Shown piece after piece: positions 8,819 to 18,154 of a stretch of 64,000 nt of DNA. Origin of the DNA: WM-3-3 sp041660045. Lineage in GTDB: Bacteria > Pseudomonadota > Gammaproteobacteria > Methylococcales > Methylomonadaceae. Every line of letters starts with the position of its first letter. Position 1 is the stretch's first letter. The stretch is from NCBI GenBank assembly GCA_041660045.1, contig JBAZXA010000008.1:1-64000 (forward strand), in the 5' to 3' direction. The notes beneath the pieces were generated by a model. It was not told where the DNA came from, ran no database searches, and was given only the letters and a program-made list of their open reading frames with translations. Both the position numbers and the translations under genes were made by a program.

Positions 8819-9903
8819 ACGGCTTGCTCCTTACGGCGATGCAATAAACCGACTATGCCATCTGGCAATAGTAAGGTGACCAACACAAAAATAGCACCTA
8901 AGCTAAACAACCATATTTCCGGTAACAAACCGGTTAATACGGTTTTGCTGTAATTTACCAAAACCGCACCAACGATTGCGCCATACAACGTACCGCGCCC
9001 ACCTATGGCAACCCAAATAACGATTTCTAAAGAATTTAATGGCGAAAACTCACTAGGGTTAATAATGCCTACTTGCGGGACATACAATGCCCCAGCGATG
9101 CCTGCTAGCATGGCAGAAAATACAAATAACCATAATTTAAACATCTCCACACGGTAACCTAAAAAGCGGACGCGGGATTCCTGGTCGCGGATAGCCGTAA
9201 TCACCCGCCCTAGCTTAGTATTGACCAACCATCGGCAAGTTAAATACGCCAAGATCAAACTCAAGCCCGACAGCATCAACAAGACAGCCCTTACGCCTTC
9301 AGATTGGATATTAAAACCTAAAATATCCTTAAAATCTGTTAAGCCATTATTGCCGCCAAAACCCATCTCATTACGGAAAAAAGCCAGCAATAAAGCGTAA
9401 GTCAAAGCTTGGGTAATAATTGATAAATACACACCTGTAACGCGTGAACGAAAGGCCAACCAGCCAAACAGAAACGCCAGGACACCCGGCACGGCAATCA
9501 CCATAAGCATGGCAAAAGCAAAGTTATTAAAACCTAACCAATACCAAGGCAGTTCATGCCAATTTAAAAACACCATAAAATCCGGTAACAAAGGGTCACC
9601 ATACACCCCGCGGTTACCAATTTGACGCATTAAGTACATGCCCATAGCATAGCCACCCAAGGCAAAAAACGCGCCCTGCCCCAAGACTAAGATACCGGCA
9701 TAGCCCCAAACTAAATCTAGTGACAAGCCTAGTAAGGCAAAGGTTAAATATTTACCGACCAAGGAAACCGTATAGGCTGAAAAATGCAGTGCTGAATCAA
9801 CTGGCGTCAGCAGATTAGCCAAGGGGATGACTAGCGTAATCAGTACCATCGCCAACAAGACGGTATTTGCCGTTTTATCATCAGAATGCCAAATTTTAAA
9901 CAT
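8815..9903 (-). CDS. urtC: Urea ABC transporter permease UrtC
   Basis: An inner-membrane permease of the branched-chain amino acid type (LivM-like), 362 residues with about ten hydrophobic segments. Family blocks are WGYAGILVLGQGAFFALGGY, FLGYRVEMFKLWLF and AIGGRGTLYGAIVGA. It lies 2 bases after urtB and overlaps urtD, as expected for a single transport operon. Confidence 0.94.
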   Translation of the reverse strand: MFKIWHSDDKTANTVLLAMVLITLVIPLANLLTPVDSALHFSAYTVSLVGKYLTFALLGLSLDLVWGYAGILVLGQGAFFALGGYAMGMYLMRQIGNRGVYGDPLLPDFMVFLNWHELPWYWLGFNNFAFAMLMVIAVPGVLAFLFGWLAFRSRVTGVYLSIITQALTYALLLAFFRNEMGFGGNNGLTDFKDILGFNIQSEGVRAVLLMLSGLSLILAYLTCRWLVNTKLGRVITAIRDQESRVRFLGYRVEMFKLWLFVFSAMLAGIAGALYVPQVGIINPSEFSPLNSLEIVIWVAIGGRGTLYGAIVGAVLVNYSKTVLTGLLPEIWLFSLGAIFVLVTLLLPDGIVGLLHRRKEQAV

Positions 9904-9905
9904 GC

Positions 9906-11546
9906 TTAAATCTCCGCAGCCCTGCCCTTTTGCGGAAACAACCCGCGCGGACGCTTTTGGATAAACAAAATAATGAACACCAAGATGAAGATTTTTGCCA
10001 ACACGGCACCCGAAAAAGGTTCTAAAAACTTATTGGCGATACCCAAGGTAAATCCTGCCACCAACGTACCCAGTAAATTACCGACACCGCCAAACACTAC
10101 AACCATAAACGAATCGACAATATAGGCTTGACCTAAATTCGGCCCGACATTGGTAATTTGGCTTAATGCCACGCCAGCCACACCCGCAATGCCGGAGCCT
10201 AAACCAAAGGTCATGGCATCTACCCGCGCAGTTGGAATACCCATGGCTTTGGCCATCGTGCGGTTTTGCGCCACAGCGCGCACTTCTAAGCCTAAGCGGG
10301 TATGTTTTAAGATTTGCAATAACGCGACAAACACCATCAAGCAAAACAGTAAGATATAAAAACGGTTCCAGGTTAGCGAGAGAAAATCATTGATTTGCAA
10401 AGAGCCGCTCATCCAATCGGGCGTGGCGACGCTACGGTTAAGTGGGGAAAAAATGGAACGCACGGTTTGTTGCAAAAACAGGCTAACGCCAAAAGTTGCC
10501 AGCAATGTTTCCAAAGGCCGCCCATATAAAAATCGGATAATACCGCGCTCAATAGCAATGCCAACCAAGGCGGAAATAACAAAGGCCGCCGGTATCGCTA
10601 AGATCACCGACATACCTAAGTTGTTGGGCATCAGCTGTTGCATAACATAAGTAGTATAGGCACCTAACATCATCAACTCGCCATGCGCCATGTTGATCAC
10701 ACCCATTACGCCAAAGGTGATGGCTAAGCCTATCGCCGCCAATACCAAGACTGCGCCTAAACTTAAGCCAAAAAATAAGGTTTCAATGGCGCTGTAAAAT
10801 TGTAAGCGGTGGTTAATTTTTATCAAAGCCGCGGCTGCTAGATTTCTGACATCTGGGTCTAATTCCAAAAATTGGCCCTCATTATCTTTTTCAACCATGG
10901 CTTTCATTTGGTTAAGCACTTCTTGGCTGTTGTAAGCTTTAAGCGCTTCTATAGCATTAATACGCACGGCTTTAGGATGATCACTGTGGGTGTCTTGCAA
11001 CAAAAATACTAGCCGAATAGCTTGCTTTACATCTTTATCTTGCTCATCTTTTAGGCGCTGTTGCAGCAATTCTAAAACCTTACCGTCGGTCTCTTTCGCC
11101 ATCGCCTTTACAGCCGCCAACCTTACCGACGGGTCACCAGCACTTAGCTCCAACTGGCCAACCGTTTTACGCAATAAAGTCCTTAACTTATTGGTTAAAT
11201 TAATTTTACTAATCGCATCCCGGTCTAAATTGCCAGCAGGCTCACCGCCGGCCGCATCAGTTAGACTGAATACTTGGTTTTGTTCATGGCCTATCACTAA
11301 TTGGCCGTTGGCCTTAGCTTCAAATAAATTGCCATCCAATAAGGCTTGTAAAATTATTAATGCACGAGGATTACCGGTTTCTGCCAACTCGGTAATGGCC
11401 AGCTCTTTGTCTGGCATAGAGCCTTGTTTTAAGGTCTGCAAGACATCGCCGAACATGGCTTGTGCATTGGCTAGTACAGGCAAACATAGCCCGATTAATA
11501 AAATGCCTAAGCTACGATAACGCTTGAACTGTGTCACTAAACCCAT
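9906..11546 (-). CDS. urtB: Urea ABC transporter permease UrtB with HEAT-like N-terminus
   Basis: A 546-residue LivH-type permease. A signal-like segment (residues about 12-29) is followed by roughly 220 residues of helical repeats (blocks ELAETGNPRALIILQALLDG and DPSVRLAAVKAMA), then the membrane domain with TFGVMGVINMAHGELMMLGA and VVFGGVGNLLGT. Long UrtB proteins with this extension are known; the paralogue at 37288-38205 lacks it. GGAGAG precedes the ATG. A hairpin separates it from urtA. Confidence 0.94.
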   Translation of the reverse strand: MGLVTQFKRYRSLGILLIGLCLPVLANAQAMFGDVLQTLKQGSMPDKELAITELAETGNPRALIILQALLDGNLFEAKANGQLVIGHEQNQVFSLTDAAGGEPAGNLDRDAISKINLTNKLRTLLRKTVGQLELSAGDPSVRLAAVKAMAKETDGKVLELLQQRLKDEQDKDVKQAIRLVFLLQDTHSDHPKAVRINAIEALKAYNSQEVLNQMKAMVEKDNEGQFLELDPDVRNLAAAALIKINHRLQFYSAIETLFFGLSLGAVLVLAAIGLAITFGVMGVINMAHGELMMLGAYTTYVMQQLMPNNLGMSVILAIPAAFVISALVGIAIERGIIRFLYGRPLETLLATFGVSLFLQQTVRSIFSPLNRSVATPDWMSGSLQINDFLSLTWNRFYILLFCLMVFVALLQILKHTRLGLEVRAVAQNRTMAKAMGIPTARVDAMTFGLGSGIAGVAGVALSQITNVGPNLGQAYIVDSFMVVVFGGVGNLLGTLVAGFTLGIANKFLEPFSGAVLAKIFILVFIILFIQKRPRGLFPQKGRAAEI

Positions 11547-11575
11547 GTTCTCTCCAAAGGCTTGAGCATAAAAGG

Positions 11576-11602
11576 GGAATGGCCATAACTTAAGGCCATT
11601 CC
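11576..11602. terminator. Intra-operon hairpin between urtA and urtB
   Basis: Perfect 9-base arms GGAATGGCC and GGCCATTCC around ATAACTTAA, placed just after the urtA stop on the minus strand. No strong U-run follows, so partial termination or 3' end protection of the abundant urtA message is more likely than full termination. Confidence 0.5.
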
Positions 11603-11621
11603 TGCCTTGTTTAAGCTGGCT

Positions 11622-12938
11622 TTAATATTTTTGCCCAGAACATTTTTTGGTTTTCGTGTTGTAATTTCCGCAGTTGATAGGCGGCGTCCAATCGGCAAGT
11701 ATCACCTTGCTTTCAGGTAAGTAATCTGACCACGCATCACCATCCACGACTTTGTTAGTTTGCCAAACAGTTAGAAACTGGCCGTCATCTTGAATTTCAC
11801 CGATAAGTACCGGTTTGCTTATATGATGGTTGGGCAACATTTTGGCAGTCCCCCCAGTCAAGTTTGGAAACTCAACGCCTATCAAAGCCTTTTGCACAGC
11901 ATCAGGATCTGTCGTACCCGCTTTTTCGACCGCTTTCACCCACATGTTAAAACCAATGTAATGGGCTTCCATAGGGTCATTGGTAACGCGTTTTGGATTT
12001 TTGATATAGTCATGCCATTTTTTGATGAAATCAGCATTTTTAGTGGTATCAACACTCATGAAATAATTCCATGCGGCCAAATGACCCACTAAAGGTTTGG
12101 TATCTATGCCGGACAACTCTTCCTCACCGACCGAAAAAGCAATAACTGGAATATTTTCGGCAGAGACACCTTGGTTACCCAACTCTTTATAAAAAGGGAT
12201 ATTGGCATCTCCATTAATAGTGGAAACCACTGCCGTTTTCTTACCTGCTGAACCAAATTTTTTGATGTCAGCAACAATGCTTTGCCAATCTGAATGACCA
12301 AATGGCGTGTAATTGATCATAATATCTTTAGCCGGTACACCTTTGGCTTTTAAGTAAGCTTCCAATATTTTATTGGTAGTGCGGGGATAAACATAATCCG
12401 TACCCGCCAACACCCAACGTTTGATTTTGAGATCATTCATCAAGTAGTCCACCGCGGGTATCGCTTGTTGGTTAGGCGCAGCACCGGTATAAAATACGTT
12501 TTTGGAGGATTCTTCACCTTCATATTGCACGGGGTAAAATAATATGCCGTTCAACTCTTCAATGACAGGCAATACGGATTTACGCGACACTGACGTCCAG
12601 CAGCCAAAAATAGCAGCCACTTTATCTTTAGTTAACAATTCACGGGTTTTTTCCGCGAACAATGGCCAGTTTGAAGCGGGGTCCACGACTACCGCTTCCA
12701 GTTGTTTACCGAGCAAACCTCCTTTTTTGTTTTGCTCATCAATCAACATCAACATGGTATCTTTTAGTGTGGTTTCACTAATTGCCATGGTGCCGGATAA
12801 CGAGTGCAAAACGCCTACCTTAATCGTATCTTCAGCAGCGGCTGGATTTGCCAACGCCAACAAAGACAGCAAAATAGCGCCAAATTGCAGGTTGAGGGCG
12901 GGTAAACAGAGTAAACTTTTATGCAGAGTGACTTTCAT
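11622..12938 (-). CDS. urtA: Urea-binding periplasmic protein UrtA
   Basis: Periplasmic solute-binding protein of the first urea importer, 438 residues. Residues about 1-35 form a signal peptide ending NPAAAED. The mature protein has the UrtA/AmiC-like blocks VGVLHSLSGTMAISE, AAIFGCWTSVSRKSVLPV and LFYPVQYEGEESSKNVFYTG. It lies between the porin and urtB genes and is the first transport component made. Confidence 0.95.
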   Translation of the reverse strand: MKVTLHKSLLCLPALNLQFGAILLSLLALANPAAAEDTIKVGVLHSLSGTMAISETTLKDTMLMLIDEQNKKGGLLGKQLEAVVVDPASNWPLFAEKTRELLTKDKVAAIFGCWTSVSRKSVLPVIEELNGILFYPVQYEGEESSKNVFYTGAAPNQQAIPAVDYLMNDLKIKRWVLAGTDYVYPRTTNKILEAYLKAKGVPAKDIMINYTPFGHSDWQSIVADIKKFGSAGKKTAVVSTINGDANIPFYKELGNQGVSAENIPVIAFSVGEEELSGIDTKPLVGHLAAWNYFMSVDTTKNADFIKKWHDYIKNPKRVTNDPMEAHYIGFNMWVKAVEKAGTTDPDAVQKALIGVEFPNLTGGTAKMLPNHHISKPVLIGEIQDDGQFLTVWQTNKVVDGDAWSDYLPESKVILADWTPPINCGNYNTKTKKCSGQKY

Positions 12939-12974
12939 TTAGGTCTCCTGATGTTATAGTTATGATTTACATCA

Positions 12975-14261
12975 CTAAATTTGAAGCTGTACGCCTAATT
13001 TAATGGCATTTACAAAGTTGCCGTTGGCTGCAGGTGTAAAAATACCGCCGCCGTTAGACAAGTCACCACCTTGCCAAAATAAGGATACCCGTGCGTTGTG
13101 GCCGTCAATGATATAGTTCAGCCCGGCTTCATATTCGCTTTGGTCTGGCCCATTGCGGGTAAATACTTCAGAGTATCTGACATAAGGCTGCAACTGGCCG
13201 ACCCAAATCTTATCAGGGATCAAATATAGTAAGTCACCGGTAACGGAATTGCCTTGGAAACCGTTGTTCAAACCGCCACCGCCGCCGCCAACGATAAACG
13301 TATCAGCACCACCTGGCGCAGGCGCTCCATTGGCGTAACTGATGCCAAAGTTTTTATATTCGCCATTAAACGTAAGCACACCTTTACTGGGTAACACTTT
13401 TTCAAAATGCAAATCGCCGCCGGCCAATAAGAAATTGCCGGGGTTGTTGAACGAGCCTGCACCGTCTTCCTGGTATTGGGTAAAACCAGCCACGGTTAAC
13501 ACATCACCATCGGCGCCATATGCTGTACCGCCGGTGTAATAACCTGGGGCTTTTTCAACATTTAGGATGTTATAAGCTACCCGGCCTGAATAAAGTAAAT
13601 TACTATCAGCATTGGCCGTTCTTCCGCCGGTTGTGTAATTTGTACGTTTTAAGCCTTCAAAGATACCGAAAACATATTTCAAATGCCCATCAAGTGCAGC
13701 ACCCCAAAAGTTGACACCTTCGTCACGACCAAAAGTTCCGGCATCAGGTCCGGGCAGAACGTTTTGAATGGTCGAGTCTGACGGCTCGAAAGGGACTTTG
13801 TAAGGCTCAAAAACTTCACTGTAAAACGGACCGTTTAACTCTTGGCGGCCTTCAGCCACTAATTGCCGACCTAACCAAATGTTGACGTAAGGGTTAAATT
13901 CAAATTGCGCTATACCATCCAAAATCCGTATATCGCCACCATCACCACAATTAGAACATTCTGTATTAAAGGTGAATTTAATATATTTATGGATTTGGCC
14001 ATTGGTATATAAACGTAAGTTATTTAAGGCAAAATCTGTAGAGTACTTTTCTGCCCCAGGACGTCCAGCCCTATTCTCAGCAGCTGAAAAGCTGGTTTTT
14101 ATTCCGACACCAACGCTAATCCATTTGGTATCATCAATCTTAAACGTGGCGCCAGCTTGACTTTCTGCACTATAGCCAGCCACCAACGCAGCCAACAAGA
14201 ACGTACTGTGTATAAGAAGATTTCGCCGGTAATCTACGATCTGTTCAGCGTAATTTTTCAT
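12975..14261 (-). CDS. Outer-membrane porin of the urea/amide operon (FmdC-like role)
   Basis: A 428-residue protein with a signal peptide at residues about 1-37 (ESQAGA) and a beta-barrel composition ending in an aromatic/hydrophobic strand (AIKLGVQLQI). The sequence suggests the phosphate-selective porin (OprO/OprP-like) superfamily. In Methylophilus methylotrophus the urea/short-amide regulon contains a porin, FmdC; an equivalent role is inferred from position at the head of the urt operon. The start MKNYAEQ is chosen because AAAAGGGG precedes it; an upstream in-frame start would add 19 residues. Confidence 0.75.
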   Translation of the reverse strand: MKNYAEQIVDYRRNLLIHSTFLLAALVAGYSAESQAGATFKIDDTKWISVGVGIKTSFSAAENRAGRPGAEKYSTDFALNNLRLYTNGQIHKYIKFTFNTECSNCGDGGDIRILDGIAQFEFNPYVNIWLGRQLVAEGRQELNGPFYSEVFEPYKVPFEPSDSTIQNVLPGPDAGTFGRDEGVNFWGAALDGHLKYVFGIFEGLKRTNYTTGGRTANADSNLLYSGRVAYNILNVEKAPGYYTGGTAYGADGDVLTVAGFTQYQEDGAGSFNNPGNFLLAGGDLHFEKVLPSKGVLTFNGEYKNFGISYANGAPAPGGADTFIVGGGGGGLNNGFQGNSVTGDLLYLIPDKIWVGQLQPYVRYSEVFTRNGPDQSEYEAGLNYIIDGHNARVSLFWQGGDLSNGGGIFTPAANGNFVNAIKLGVQLQI

Positions 14262-14351
14262 TGTAAAACCCCTTTTAAACTTAATTATGAATACCTTTGC
14301 CCGAGAGCAATGCCGCAAGCAGCGGACGGTATTGATTGTTAAGCTTGGGGA

Positions 14352-14399
14352 CTATTCGTACAATCAGTTAAATAACCCATGAGTCATTTAACGTATAGC
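14352..14399 (-). promoter_or_regulatory. Shared promoter/operator block upstream of porin-urt1
   Basis: This block of about 48 bases is conserved at only one other place, upstream of fmdA (41362-41410). The core on the plus strand is CATGAGTCATTT followed by ACGTATAGC. On the minus strand it continues with TTGTAC and, 17 bases on, AACAAT, a possible -35/-10 pair just downstream of the core. It lies about 90 bases before the porin start. I infer an activator site; the protein that binds is not shown by sequence. Confidence 0.6.
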
Positions 14400-14690
14400 G
14401 AAGTTTTAAGTTAAAATTAGCGCTGTTGCGGTTTAACTCCCTAAACAGCATGCATCTTACGCGCTGGCTAGGCTGATAAAGCGTAAAGCAAATGCTATGC
14501 TGACTAGGTTTTTTAGCCATTTAATCAATTAAAAAACAGTCACCTTGAGCAAATAAAAATGCTGGAATACGTCATAAAAACGAAATTGCCCTGGTTATTA
14601 AGTAAACCGCATCAATGTACAACAAAACTGGCCTAAGCTTAACCCAGACTAAATCTTTTTACTATCGCCTAACTTTAAACCTTGGCCGAC

Positions 14691-15386
14691 ATGAGTGTAC
14701 CTAAAAGCGATACTGCGCAAAGCATTTACCTTAAACTTCGCGGCATGATTTTAAATTTTGAAATCCAGCCCAACTCGCGGCTAACAGAAACCGAGCTGGC
14801 CACTTATTTTGAGGTTAGCCGCACGCCCATCCGTGAAGCGCTGCAACGTCTTGAGGCAGAGGGGCTCATTATCATACGCCCTAAACAAGGCTGTTTTGTT
14901 AGGGCCATGGATTTGGAAGAATTTTCCGAATATTACCAAATCCGCATTAGCCTTGAAATGTTGTCGCTAGAAAACGCATGCACCAATATGTCCGATGATG
15001 CGTTAAAAAAGCTTGCCCAGGTCTGGGAAGCGCAAGCCTTGGTAAAGGATGGTGATAATGGGCAGCAAGTAGCTGCGTTAGATGAATCTTTTCATTTAAC
15101 GCTGGCTAATGGTGGTGGAAACCGCATACTTGTTAAAATGTTAAGCGATATCAACAACCGGATACGCATAGTCAGACGGTGGGATTTTACCGATAAGGAG
15201 CGCATTCAAAAAACCTATAATGAGCATTCCAATATTATTCAATGCCTGCTTATACGCGATTTGCCAGCCGCCAAAAACGAAATGTCCAGGCACATTAAAA
15301 AAAGCGAAGAATTTACCAAAATGCTAACCATGATTCATTTAGGCATGAAGAAAAGTAATGCTTTTCCTTTTAATAACCCCGTGTAA
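14691..15386 (+). CDS. GntR-family (FadR/FCD) transcription regulator
   Basis: A 231-residue regulator. Residues about 8-75 are the winged helix with TETELATYFEVSRTPIREAL, and the rest is an FCD ligand-binding domain with an acidic/histidine metal-site pattern (LDESFHLTLA, YNEHSNII, MSRHI). It is divergent from the porin-urt operon. FadR-type regulators bind GTA-TAC palindromes, and two such sites lie on the biuret and second-hydrolase promoters, so I infer it represses those operons. A TTG 9 bases upstream is an alternative start. Confidence 0.85.
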   Translation: MSVPKSDTAQSIYLKLRGMILNFEIQPNSRLTETELATYFEVSRTPIREALQRLEAEGLIIIRPKQGCFVRAMDLEEFSEYYQIRISLEMLSLENACTNMSDDALKKLAQVWEAQALVKDGDNGQQVAALDESFHLTLANGGGNRILVKMLSDINNRIRIVRRWDFTDKERIQKTYNEHSNIIQCLLIRDLPAAKNEMSRHIKKSEEFTKMLTMIHLGMKKSNAFPFNNPV

Positions 15387-15471
15387 TATTATTAAGCTAC
15401 TACAAAACCAAGAGAAAATTAATTTATTCTGCTTTAACCTCAACGCTTAAATTGTTTAGGCATTTAAACTT

Positions 15472-16146
15472 TTACGAAAAAGTTTCACTGGCAAACTTGT
15501 CGATTCGATCAAGAAGCATATAAACGTCAGTATAAGGATTCAACTGAAACGGGTAATTGCGGGTTGGGTCCGCGCTTTGCAACGTTTGTGAATTCATTTG
15601 TTTGGCACGATTTCTAGCGTTTTTTATATCTTCTTCAGAAAAAAGATTAAAAATTGTTCCTTCGCCTTTGTCATAATCAGTTAAGCCTCTCGTTTGAAGT
15701 TCTTGGCGTAATATACTGTTACTCCTTATATCATCGTAACAGCTATAAGGCGCTGCAGTATCTTTGAAGTGTAAAAGCAACCAAACCTCAAAACAAACAT
15801 TGGAAAGTGCGATACAAATTTCATATGTTTGCGCAAGCTTGTAAGCCTCAAGATGTAGCGCATCCGGATATTTTGCAGGCGATTCTCGATCATATACCAC
15901 CCAAATTGAGTCGTTTAAGCCTTTTTTATTAGCATCTTTCTTAGCTTTAACCGCCACTTGAACCAATTGCTTTGGTGTATTCTTTTTTGTGTCCTCAATT
16001 TTTACGACTTGCAATCGCCGATTAGCCGGAAAAAACTTATTCAAATATCCTTGAATATAGTTAGGTTCCGTTTTAGCCCCTTCGCAATAAATGCGTAAGA
16101 CTGGCTTTAATTTTTGCTGAAACCTATTTTTCCTAGACTTAGGCAT
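15472..16146 (-). CDS. rloB: RloB-like protein (AbiLii-type nuclease partner)
   Basis: A 224-residue protein with the RloB hallmarks: RIYCEGAKTEPNYIQGY near residues 18-34, the acidic motif VVYDRE (D86) and NVCFEVWLLLHF (E120). RloB is thought to be a Toprim-like nuclease acting with the ATPase RloA; the lactococcal phage-resistance system AbiL has this pairing. The start MPKSRKN overlaps the end of the ATPase gene by 8 bases; a longer version with a hydrophobic lead is just antisense to the coupling. Defence function is inferred from the family. Confidence 0.85.
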   Translation of the reverse strand: MPKSRKNRFQQKLKPVLRIYCEGAKTEPNYIQGYLNKFFPANRRLQVVKIEDTKKNTPKQLVQVAVKAKKDANKKGLNDSIWVVYDRESPAKYPDALHLEAYKLAQTYEICIALSNVCFEVWLLLHFKDTAAPYSCYDDIRSNSILRQELQTRGLTDYDKGEGTIFNLFSEEDIKNARNRAKQMNSQTLQSADPTRNYPFQLNPYTDVYMLLDRIDKFASETFS

Positions 16147-17443
16147 CAGTTTCACTGGTGTAAAATAAATCAACAATACCTTGGTAGTTAATTGAAGGAA
16201 TTCCGCCAAAACGACCCTCTAAATACCATTGACTAAATGGGCGTTGCGGTTTAACGATTTTTTTATCAAAGTCATCTAGTGAAAAAAAATGTGTCGTGCC
16301 TTGTGTCTTCTCAGTGATCCAAATCTGATCCCGCCTTAAAAGCTCAGGTGACATTAAATTAATATTGTGGGTGGAAAAAATAAGTTGCGCATTCCCTTTA
16401 TTTACCTTCGGATCATTGAACAGCTTTATAATTAATTCTGCCATGAATGGGTGCATACTATTATCTAATTCATCCATAATTAGAATTCCACCATTTGACA
16501 AAATTTCAATGAAAATTGGGGCAAAATCAAAAAACTTCCTAGTCCCGGCAGACTCTTTTATCTCTTCAAAATATTCAATTTTGCCAGCATCGGTTAAGTG
16601 CGCGAAAAAAGGTTTATTTTTAAAATCTTTTAAAATACGCGCTTTAATTTCATCAGGAATGCCATCGGGTAATTTTATGTCCTCTAAATCAGTCGCTTCT
16701 TGAAAACGTATATTAGAAATTCCAGTATCAACCAGAGATAAAATTGTTGATACCTTTTTAACTAAACTTGGTTCCTCAAACCAGTTTAATTTAACCATCC
16801 GTTCATTAGCTGCAAAGTGATGTAATTTTTTTCTAAAGTAATTGTAAACATTACGTATCATCTGAGGCGAGTCAGCACTATCTCCAGCCTTTGATATATA
16901 AGCATTGTTCTCAAAAAAAGGTAGGCGTTTTTTACCGCCTTTATATAGACTACCAAAACTAATTGTTTGCCATGTGTCGTTGTTTCCTCGATCAAACACT
17001 GATGCTTGTTGTCCAGTTGGATAAAAAACTAGATTCTCTTCGGTAATTCTATTTGCGGTAAACGCGACGGAGTAACGATAGCGGATTAATTTACTTTGAT
17101 CATTTTCCGAACTAGGTGCAAAAAATTCAATTTCCAATCTGGTAGGTGAAGATTTTTTAGTCTCAGATAATAAATAAGGTTCATAACAGGGAATTTCGTC
17201 ACCCTCTTTCAGTTCTTCAGAACCTACAATGATGTATTTTAATGCATGAAAAGCTAACAATAAATTAGATTTCCCGGAAGCATTTGCACCATATAATCCG
17301 GCAGATTTCAGCACGCCAATTTTATCACCTGTCGGATAAACTATATTTTCTAACAGAGTATTACCAGATGTTTCGGCATAGAGACTGAACGTTTGTTCGT
17401 CTTTAATAGAACGAAAATTTTGTACAGTAAATTCAATGAGCAT
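16139..17443 (-). CDS. rloA: RloA-like AAA ATPase (AbiLi-type)
   Basis: A 434-residue ABC/SMC-like AAA ATPase starting MLIEFTVQNFRSIKDEQTFS. Walker A is GANASGKSN (residues 52-60), Walker B ILIMDELD (320-327) and the switch STHN (357-360). OLD/RloA-type ATPases sense infection and control a partner nuclease; here that is the RloB protein encoded immediately downstream with an 8-base overlap. Low-G+C codon use compared with the neighbouring urea and biuret operons suggests the pair is an insertion between them. Confidence 0.85.
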   Translation of the reverse strand: MLIEFTVQNFRSIKDEQTFSLYAETSGNTLLENIVYPTGDKIGVLKSAGLYGANASGKSNLLLAFHALKYIIVGSEELKEGDEIPCYEPYLLSETKKSSPTRLEIEFFAPSSENDQSKLIRYRYSVAFTANRITEENLVFYPTGQQASVFDRGNNDTWQTISFGSLYKGGKKRLPFFENNAYISKAGDSADSPQMIRNVYNYFRKKLHHFAANERMVKLNWFEEPSLVKKVSTILSLVDTGISNIRFQEATDLEDIKLPDGIPDEIKARILKDFKNKPFFAHLTDAGKIEYFEEIKESAGTRKFFDFAPIFIEILSNGGILIMDELDNSMHPFMAELIIKLFNDPKVNKGNAQLIFSTHNINLMSPELLRRDQIWITEKTQGTTHFFSLDDFDKKIVKPQRPFSQWYLEGRFGGIPSINYQGIVDLFYTSETDA

Positions 17444-17780
17444 AATGTTTTGGATATTAAGGCTATCTTTGCTAGATTTTAGCTAAAAAGTAGCATTTTA
17501 ATTGATTTACGTCAAAACTACCTCCATTCAATTTTCTACGTTTATTATGCTTGCTAAGTTTTAGAAAATTGGATTGTTTGCGCAGATGCAAATAAAGTAC
17601 CTTTCGGATTAGGGCAAGAGTTTGCCATAAAGACTTATTAAAATGGGAGTATCCTGACTTTTAATCGTTAAGCAACAAAATACCTAAACGTTTAGTTTCA
17701 CCATATTAAGTTTTAAGACTTCCTTTTCATCCCCTAAATACTGAATTTGCTTTAGCATAGTTCCTTATGAAAATAAACCA
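17444..17780. other. Noncoding region between rloA and the cupin gene
   Basis: About 340 AT-rich bases. It should carry the rloA promoter on the minus strand and the end of the biuret operon. I see no clear terminator, repeat or attachment site, so a boundary for the RloAB insertion cannot be drawn. Confidence 0.4.
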
Positions 17781-18134
17781 TTATTCAAGAAACTGTACCG
17801 GCTTAAGCCAATGCGCCAGGACTAAACAGCCGTCTTGGCTACTGACACTGTGGCATGAGGCTTCTGGGTTGTAAATGTAACTGCCTGCTGTATAAACACC
17901 ACGCTCATCTTGTTGTGATCCGGATAAGACAAAAATGTGTTCATCTCCAATATGCTTATGGCGTGGCACGGAAGCACCGGGTTGATAACGGATTAAACCG
18001 ACGCTATAGCCCTCAGCGGCCTGGAACAACAGCTTTAGATTGACACCGTCACGTAACTGCTGCCAGCCAGCTGCCGTTTCCGAGAGCATTTCCGGTGTTA
18101 AAAAAAAAGGCTCTATGCTGGTTAGATTATTCAT
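17781..18134 (-). CDS. Small cupin protein of the biuret/allophanate operon
   Basis: A 117-residue single-domain cupin. Metal ligands are visible in PRHKHIGDEHIFVLSG and in the later HSVSS, the pattern of ChrR-like and related cupins. It is encoded 20 bases after the allophanate hydrolase gene, probably in the same transcript. No reaction can be assigned; a helper or sensing role in biuret or allophanate turnover is only suggested by position. Confidence 0.7.
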   Translation of the reverse strand: MNNLTSIEPFFLTPEMLSETAAGWQQLRDGVNLKLLFQAAEGYSVGLIRYQPGASVPRHKHIGDEHIFVLSGSQQDERGVYTAGSYIYNPEASCHSVSSQDGCLVLAHWLKPVQFLE

Positions 18135-18154
18135 ATAAATTTAATTGCCACCGT

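Noticed and set aside
14487..14502. Minus-strand sigma-54-like CAGCATAGCATTTGCT upstream of the porin-urt1 operon
   Set aside because: The -12 part is good, but the -24 part has AG in place of the invariant GG and only half of the other bases match. The shared block at 14352-14399 is a better promoter candidate.
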